Positions 59,385-64,000 of a DNA stretch of 64,000 nucleotides are shown here, piece after piece. The stretch is from Dyella telluris (GTDB taxonomy: Bacteria > Pseudomonadota > Gammaproteobacteria > Xanthomonadales > Rhodanobacteraceae), in the NCBI RefSeq assembly GCF_014297575.1, contig NZ_CP060412.1, positions 1,240,001 through 1,304,000 on the forward strand, in the 5' to 3' direction. A program made the position numbers and the translations under genes. How positions within the stretch are numbered: the stretch's first letter is position 1; the number at the start of each line of letters is the position of its first letter. Below the pieces are notes generated by a model that saw nothing but the letters and a program-made list of their open reading frames with translations, was not told the DNA's origin and made no database searches.

Positions 59385-60767
59385 ATGGCTGTCAGCGTTT
59401 TCGACCTGTTCAAGATCGGCATTGGTCCGTCCTCCTCGCATACCGTCGGCCCCATGCGTGCCGCGGCCCGTTTCGCCGAACGCTGGCTGGAAGAGAAAGG
59501 CGTGCTCGACCGCGTGGTGCGCGTGCGCGCCGAGCTGTACGGCTCGCTGGCCATGACCGGCCGTGGCCATGGCACCGACAAGGCGGTGCTGCTGGGCTTC
59601 GAGGGCGAGCATCCGGACACGGTCGATCCCGATCACATTCCCGACGCGCTGCATCGCATCCGCACCACGCACCGCCTGCGCGTGCTGGGCAAGCATGAAA
59701 TCGAGTTCGACGAGAAGCGCGACCTGGTATTCAACAAGCGCCAGAAGCTGCCGTTCCACACCAACGGCATGCGCTTCTCCGCCTACGACGCCGAAGGCCA
59801 CGAACTGGCCACGCGCGATTACTACTCGGTGGGCGGCGGCTTCGTGGTGAACCACGACGAGGCGGCCGAAGACCGCATCGTGGCCGACACCACCGAGCAG
59901 CCCTACCCGTTTTCCACCGGCGACCAGCTACTGGAGCTGTGCGAGAAGAACCAGCTCACCATCGCGCAGCTGATGATGGAGAACGAAAAGGTATGGCGCC
60001 CCGAAGCGGAAACGCGCGCCGGCCTGCTCACCATCTGGAAGGCCATGCAGGATTGCGTGAACCGCGGCCTGCGTTCGCCGGGCGTGTTGCCGGGCGGCCT
60101 GAAGGTAACGCGTCGCGCGCCGCAGATGGCCGAAGACCTGCGTTCGCAGCCGGAAGCCTCGCTGAAGGATCCGCTGACCATCCTCGACTGGGTCAACCTT
60201 TACGCCCTCGCCGTGAACGAAGAGAACGCCGCGGGCGGTCGCGTGGTGACCGCGCCGACCAATGGCGCGGCCGGCATCGTTCCCGCTGTGCTGCACTACT
60301 ACCACCGCTTCATTCCGAAGGCCGACGAGAACGGCATCGTCGATTTCCTGCTTACCGCGGGCGCCATCGGCATCCTCTACAAGGAAAACGCATCGATCTC
60401 CGGCGCGGAAGTGGGCTGCCAGGGTGAAGTGGGCGTGGCCTGTTCCATGGCCGCCGGCGGCCTTACCGCAGCGCTGGGTGGCAACGTGCTGCAGGTGGAA
60501 AACGCTGCCGAAATCGGCATGGAACACAACCTGGGCCTGACCTGCGACCCCATCGGCGGCCTCGTGCAGATCCCCTGCATCGAACGCAACGCCATGGCTT
60601 CGGTGAAGGCAATCAACGCCAGCCGCATGTCGCTCAAGAGCGACGGCAAGCACCGCGTGTCGCTGGACAAGGTCATCGCCACCATGCGCGACACCGGGCG
60701 CGACATGAAGGACAAGTACAAGGAAACCTCGCGCGGCGGCCTGGCGGTGAACGTCATCGAGTGCTGA
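59385..60767 (+). CDS. sdaA: L-serine ammonia-lyase (iron-sulfur dependent)
   Basis: 460 residues, single-chain type with an N-terminal ACT-like/beta domain and a C-terminal catalytic alpha domain. It deaminates serine to pyruvate. The [4Fe-4S] ligands correspond to C345, C387 and C398 ([22 protein letters not shown]), matching the Legionella enzyme's pattern. The conserved [20 protein letters not shown] opens the protein, and the C-terminal cysteine is the penultimate type (VNVIEC), a tail that occupies the active site in related enzymes. Confidence 0.96.
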   Translation: MAVSVFDLFKIGIGPSSSHTVGPMRAAARFAERWLEEKGVLDRVVRVRAELYGSLAMTGRGHGTDKAVLLGFEGEHPDTVDPDHIPDALHRIRTTHRLRVLGKHEIEFDEKRDLVFNKRQKLPFHTNGMRFSAYDAEGHELATRDYYSVGGGFVVNHDEAAEDRIVADTTEQPYPFSTGDQLLELCEKNQLTIAQLMMENEKVWRPEAETRAGLLTIWKAMQDCVNRGLRSPGVLPGGLKVTRRAPQMAEDLRSQPEASLKDPLTILDWVNLYALAVNEENAAGGRVVTAPTNGAAGIVPAVLHYYHRFIPKADENGIVDFLLTAGAIGILYKENASISGAEVGCQGEVGVACSMAAGGLTAALGGNVLQVENAAEIGMEHNLGLTCDPIGGLVQIPCIERNAMASVKAINASRMSLKSDGKHRVSLDKVIATMRDTGRDMKDKYKETSRGGLAVNVIEC

Positions 60768-60865
60768 GGACAGTGCGGGTTGGGTGATCCCGGACGAAGG
60801 CCGGGGTCATCCACAGCGTGATGTGAGCCGCTGCGGCGCCCCAACTGCCGATCATTCGCGGCACT

Positions 60866-60983
60866 GTAGGAGCGCACCTTGTGCGCGACCCGGGAACTGC
60901 AGCTCGACGCAGTTAATGGCATTCGCGAAGGACGTCACCGCTTTGACACTCCGTAGGCTGTCGCGCACAAGGTGCGCTCCTAC
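60866..60983. repeat. GTAG-type REPIN, copy R8, with enlarged loop
   Basis: GTAGGAGCGCACCTTGTGCG and CGCACAAGGTGCGCTCCTAC, the arms as in R4. The pair spans 118 bp rather than about 80, so the loop is some 38 bp longer. It sits at the convergent sdaA/Sel1 junction. Confidence 0.87.
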
Positions 60984-61010
60984 CTGTGCCGCTACCGGCT
61001 GTCATGATGC

Positions 61011-62018
61011 TCACGACCCCGCCGGCGCTGCCGGCAGCTTCGCCGCGTCGGCATCCACCCGTCCCTTCAGCTCGGTGAGCTGCGAGGGCGTGAGCTTCGC
61101 TGCCGCACGGGCCAAGTAATCACCGGCGCTGCCGAGCTCCTTCTGGCTGTCCATGCGTTGCGCCAGTGAAATCTGGTACCAGCCCTCGGCCGGGTTTTCC
61201 GCCACGCCGGTGCCCGTCACGTAGGCCACGCCCATCGCGTAGTGGCCCTCCATCCCGTTGCCCGCCATGGACTTGCGCGCCAGCGTGACGCCACGCGCCG
61301 CATCCACCGGCACACCCTCCTTGCCGGTGATGAGGAAGTAGCCCAGCAGGCCCGCCGCCTTGGCGTTGCCGCTATCGGCGGCTACCTGTAACCAACGCAT
61401 GCCCGCAACGGGATCTTTCCGCCCGAATGCACCATTCAAGTAGAGCTGGCCCAATACCAGCTGCGTATTGGCGTCGCCCTTCCGGGCTGCCTCGGTCAAC
61501 AGCTTTTCGGCCAGCGCGGGATCCTTGGGCAAGCCCCAATGGCCCGACAGGCGTGCCATGCCCATCACTTCCATGCCCTTGGGCGCCCCCTTGTCCGCGG
61601 CCTTCTGTGCCCACTGCATGGCCTCCTGCTGCGCATTGCCGTCAATCTCGAGCACCACCGACAGGGTGGCCATGTCGTCGGCGTTCTGACTGATGGTGAC
61701 GCTCTTGCGCAGCCACTCGAGGCCGGCGGGCACGTCGCGAGGCGTCCCCACGCCCGCCATGGTGGCGAAGCCAAGTTGCCAGGCACCTTTGGCGTTGCCG
61801 GCCATGGCCGCCTTGCGATACCACCCGGTGCTGGCCACTTTGTCGGCGGGTACGCCATCCGTCTCCAGCGCACGACCCAGCTCGACCTGCGCCTGCGCGT
61901 CCCCCGCCTCGGCGCGCTGCTGCAGCGCCTCGCGCGTTGCATCCCCGGGCGCCGCCATGGTCCACGCCGGGCATGCCGCCACGGCCACCATCACCACCAG
62001 CCATGCCGCACGGATCAT
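61011..62018 (-). CDS. Secreted Sel1-repeat (TPR-like) protein
   Basis: 335 residues. The signal peptide is IRAAWLVVMVAVAACPAWTM (residues 2-21), cleaved near AAPG. At least six Sel1-like repeats follow, each of the A-x-x-G-x-x-x-A type (AGDAQAQVELGRALETDG, AGNAKGAWQLGFATMAGVG, KGDANTQLVLGQLYLNGAFG, SGNAKAAGLLGYFLITGKEG, GNGMEGHYAMGVAYVTGTG). These solenoids mediate protein-protein contacts in the periplasm. The function is otherwise unknown. Confidence 0.9.
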   Translation of the reverse strand: MIRAAWLVVMVAVAACPAWTMAAPGDATREALQQRAEAGDAQAQVELGRALETDGVPADKVASTGWYRKAAMAGNAKGAWQLGFATMAGVGTPRDVPAGLEWLRKSVTISQNADDMATLSVVLEIDGNAQQEAMQWAQKAADKGAPKGMEVMGMARLSGHWGLPKDPALAEKLLTEAARKGDANTQLVLGQLYLNGAFGRKDPVAGMRWLQVAADSGNAKAAGLLGYFLITGKEGVPVDAARGVTLARKSMAGNGMEGHYAMGVAYVTGTGVAENPAEGWYQISLAQRMDSQKELGSAGDYLARAAAKLTPSQLTELKGRVDADAAKLPAAPAGS

Positions 62019-62297
62019 GGTGCGCCCTACCTCTGTGGGGAGGGCCCGATACTAGCCCGCCGCCACGGCGCCGCCAATTTGCCAGTCGCCCGAGTCGTTG
62101 CTCCGTTCGCGCACGTACCGATTCATGCGCCGATTCAATGACCTGGGTGCTGCGCTGCGCCACGGCCCGTGACTCCTGACGGGCTGACAGCCGCAGGACC
62201 GGTCTGTCATCATCGCCCCCTTGTGTCGCCCGGGAAGGCGGCTTTCACTTGTGTCGCCCCGGGGGCGGCCCGTCGATCCACTGACCTGGGGACCTGC

Positions 62298-63905
62298 ATG
62301 TCTCAATCTCCGATCCGCCGCGACGTCGGCCCATTCGCCCTCATGCTTACCGGCCTGGGCTCGATCATCGGCTCCGGCTGGCTGTTCGGCGCATGGCGCG
62401 CGGCAGGCCTGGCCGGCCCCGGCGCGGTATGGGCCTGGGTGCTGGGCGCGGCCATCATCATGACCATCGCCCTGACCTACGCCGAACTGGGTGCGATGTT
62501 CCCCGAATCCGGTGGCATGGTGCGCTACAGCCACTACTCGCACGGTTCACTGGTCGGCTTCATCGGCGCGTGGGCGAACTGGATCGCCATCGTCTCGGTG
62601 ATCCCGGTGGAGGCCGAAGCCTCGGTGCAGTACATGGCCTCGTGGCCGTGGAAGTGGGCGCAGGACCTGTACATGCACATGCCTGACGGGCATGGCGAAC
62701 TGAGCCTGCCAGGCCTGTACATCGCCGCCGTGCTGGTGCTGATCTACTTCCTGGTCAACTTCTGGAGCGTGAAGCTTTTTGCGCGCTCCAACACGCTCAT
62801 CACGGTGTTCAAGCTGGTGGTACCGGCAGCGACCGGCCTCGCGCTGATCGCCAGCGGTTTCCACTCCGAGAACTTCTCCGTGGGCGTGCATGGTGATGCA
62901 CACGCCATCGACTTCGCGGCGGTGCTCACCGCCGTGGCGACCGCAGGCATCGTCTTCAGCTTCAACGGCTTCCAGAGTCCGGTGAATCTGGCTGGCGAAG
63001 CGCGCAATCCGGGCAAGAGCATTCCTTTTGCGGTGATCGGTTCGATCCTGCTGGCGACCGTGGTGTACCTGATCCTGCAGGTGGCCTATCTCGGCGCGGT
63101 GCCGCCGGACATGCTCGCCAAGGCCGGCTGGCACGGCATCGATTTCCGCTCGCCGTTCGCCGAGCTCGCCATCATCGTCAACCTGCACTGGCTGGCGATG
63201 CTGCTGTACGTCGACGCGTTCATCAGCCCCAGCGGCACCGGCATGACCTATACCGCCACCACGGCGCGCATGATTTACGGCATGGAGCGCAATGGCACGT
63301 TGCCGAAGGTGCTCGGTCGCATCCATCCGAAGTGGGGCGTGCCGCGTCCGGCAATGTGGTTCAACCTCGCCGTCTCGTACCTGTTCCTGTTCAAGTTCCG
63401 CGGCTGGGGCACGCTGGCGGCGGTGATCTCGGTGGCGACGATCATTTCCTACCTGACCGGCCCGGTGAGCGCGATGACCTTGCGCCGCACCGCACCGAAC
63501 CTCCATCGCCCGCTGCGCATCGCCGGCCTGCCGATTCTTGCGGGCGTCGCCTTCATCATGGCAACGGAGCTGCTCTACTGGGCGCGCTGGCCGCTCACCG
63601 GCGAGATCATCATGCTGATGATCGTGGCCCTGCCGGTGTACCTGTTCTACCAGTTCAAGGCCAACTGGCATGACTTTGGCCGACAGCTCAAGGGCGCATG
63701 GTGGCTGATTTTCTACCTGCCCACGCTGGCGATCGTTTCGTGGGTGGGCAGCGTGGATTTCGGTGGCAACGGCTTCATCCCGTATGGCATCGACCTCGCG
63801 GTGGTTGCCGCGGTGGGCCTGGTGTTCTACGTGTGGGGCGTGAAGTCCGGCTGGCGCACGCCGTCGGTGGAAGAGGCCGAGGCCAATCCGCACGTGCACG
63901 ACTGA
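62298..63905 (+). CDS. APC-family amino-acid permease
   Basis: 535 residues from MSQSPIRRDV, with GGGGA before the ATG. About 12-14 membrane segments are predicted. The conserved first helix is LTGLGSIIGSGWLFGAWRAA, with the unwound GSG substrate motif, and FSFNGFQSPVNLAGEARNPG occurs in helix 6 with the E-x-x-NP signature. It imports an amino acid or amine by proton symport; the substrate is not evident. The longer frame upstream of 62298 is not supported. A terminator follows. Confidence 0.93.
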   Translation: MSQSPIRRDVGPFALMLTGLGSIIGSGWLFGAWRAAGLAGPGAVWAWVLGAAIIMTIALTYAELGAMFPESGGMVRYSHYSHGSLVGFIGAWANWIAIVSVIPVEAEASVQYMASWPWKWAQDLYMHMPDGHGELSLPGLYIAAVLVLIYFLVNFWSVKLFARSNTLITVFKLVVPAATGLALIASGFHSENFSVGVHGDAHAIDFAAVLTAVATAGIVFSFNGFQSPVNLAGEARNPGKSIPFAVIGSILLATVVYLILQVAYLGAVPPDMLAKAGWHGIDFRSPFAELAIIVNLHWLAMLLYVDAFISPSGTGMTYTATTARMIYGMERNGTLPKVLGRIHPKWGVPRPAMWFNLAVSYLFLFKFRGWGTLAAVISVATIISYLTGPVSAMTLRRTAPNLHRPLRIAGLPILAGVAFIMATELLYWARWPLTGEIIMLMIVALPVYLFYQFKANWHDFGRQLKGAWWLIFYLPTLAIVSWVGSVDFGGNGFIPYGIDLAVVAAVGLVFYVWGVKSGWRTPSVEEAEANPHVHD

Positions 63906-63930
63906 ACCGTACGCAGCAACGGATGACATG

Positions 63931-63965
63931 AAAAACGCGCGGCGATGAGCAGCGCGTTTTTTTGT
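63931..63965 (+). terminator. Rho-independent terminator after the APC permease
   Basis: AAAAACGCGC and GCGCGTTTTTTT form a stem around GGCGATGAGCA. The U-tract is clear. Confidence 0.85.
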
Positions 63966-64000
63966 ATCCGAGTTGCCAGCATGCGTGAGCACCGCGCGTC

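Noticed and set aside
7440..60983. The dispersed palindromes as a CRISPR array
   Set aside because: They are scattered singly between genes with no regular spacing and no cas genes.

Overview
This 64-kb window is a high-GC chromosomal segment. Its gene families and order (glyA–nrdR–ribD, lptF/lptG divergent from pepA–holC, mprF–virJ, xerD beside dsbC and purL) and its GTAG-type REP palindromes suggest a gammaproteobacterium of the Xanthomonadales, most likely Rhodanobacteraceae (Dyella, Luteibacter or Rhodanobacter relatives). The genus is an inference. I saw no rRNA, tRNA, CRISPR array, prophage or transposase gene. The content is largely core metabolism and envelope functions, interrupted by an unusual amount of structured repetitive non-coding DNA.

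Layout. 1–5.6 kb, all on the minus strand: glyA, nrdR, a 966-bp repeat element (A), ribD, a phytanoyl-CoA-dioxygenase-like gene and a Gfo/Idh/MocA oxidoreductase cut by the window edge. 5.7–13.5 kb: a secreted alpha/beta hydrolase with a TetR regulator, a DUF817 membrane protein, ettA, pyrF, a Tat-exported metallo-beta-lactamase-fold enzyme and an acyltransferase. 13.5–25 kb: a small secreted protein, a retropepsin-like lipoprotein with PDZ, the mprF–virJ pair for lysyl-phosphatidylglycerol, an OPT transporter and a large Oar-like TonB receptor. 25–33.6 kb: a TPR-sulfotransferase, def, cstA–ybdD, a DUF2127 protein, and a unit of an unknown membrane protein, a glycosyltransferase and an EamA transporter. 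33.6–44.4 kb: purL, dsbC, xerD, an RDD protein, a methyltransferase, an intracellular PHB depolymerase, the second repeat element (B) and a threonine aldolase. 44.5–64 kb: a glucan-type ABC exporter, lptG/lptF, pepA, holC, a 1,207-residue hybrid sensor kinase, a yceI–cytochrome b561–yceI operon, a glutaredoxin-like gene, a Fur-boxed siderophore receptor, sdaA, a Sel1-repeat protein and an APC amino-acid permease.

Functional themes. Envelope maintenance: LptFG, MprF/VirJ, DsbC, acyltransferase and glucan exporter. Peptide and amino-acid use: OPT, PepA, CstA/YbdD, SdaA, threonine aldolase and APC permease. Outer-membrane nutrient uptake: two TonB receptors.

The most notable signal is non-coding. 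(i) Two diverged copies of a roughly 970-bp element with long imperfect terminal inverted repeats, each carrying a GTAG REP pair near its centre. (ii) Eight inverted REP pairs (REPINs), seven of them at convergent gene junctions. Two of these supply the stop codon of the adjacent gene, and one shows compensatory stem changes. (iii) Three further hairpin repeat families. The lptF gene appears to use a CTG start codon.
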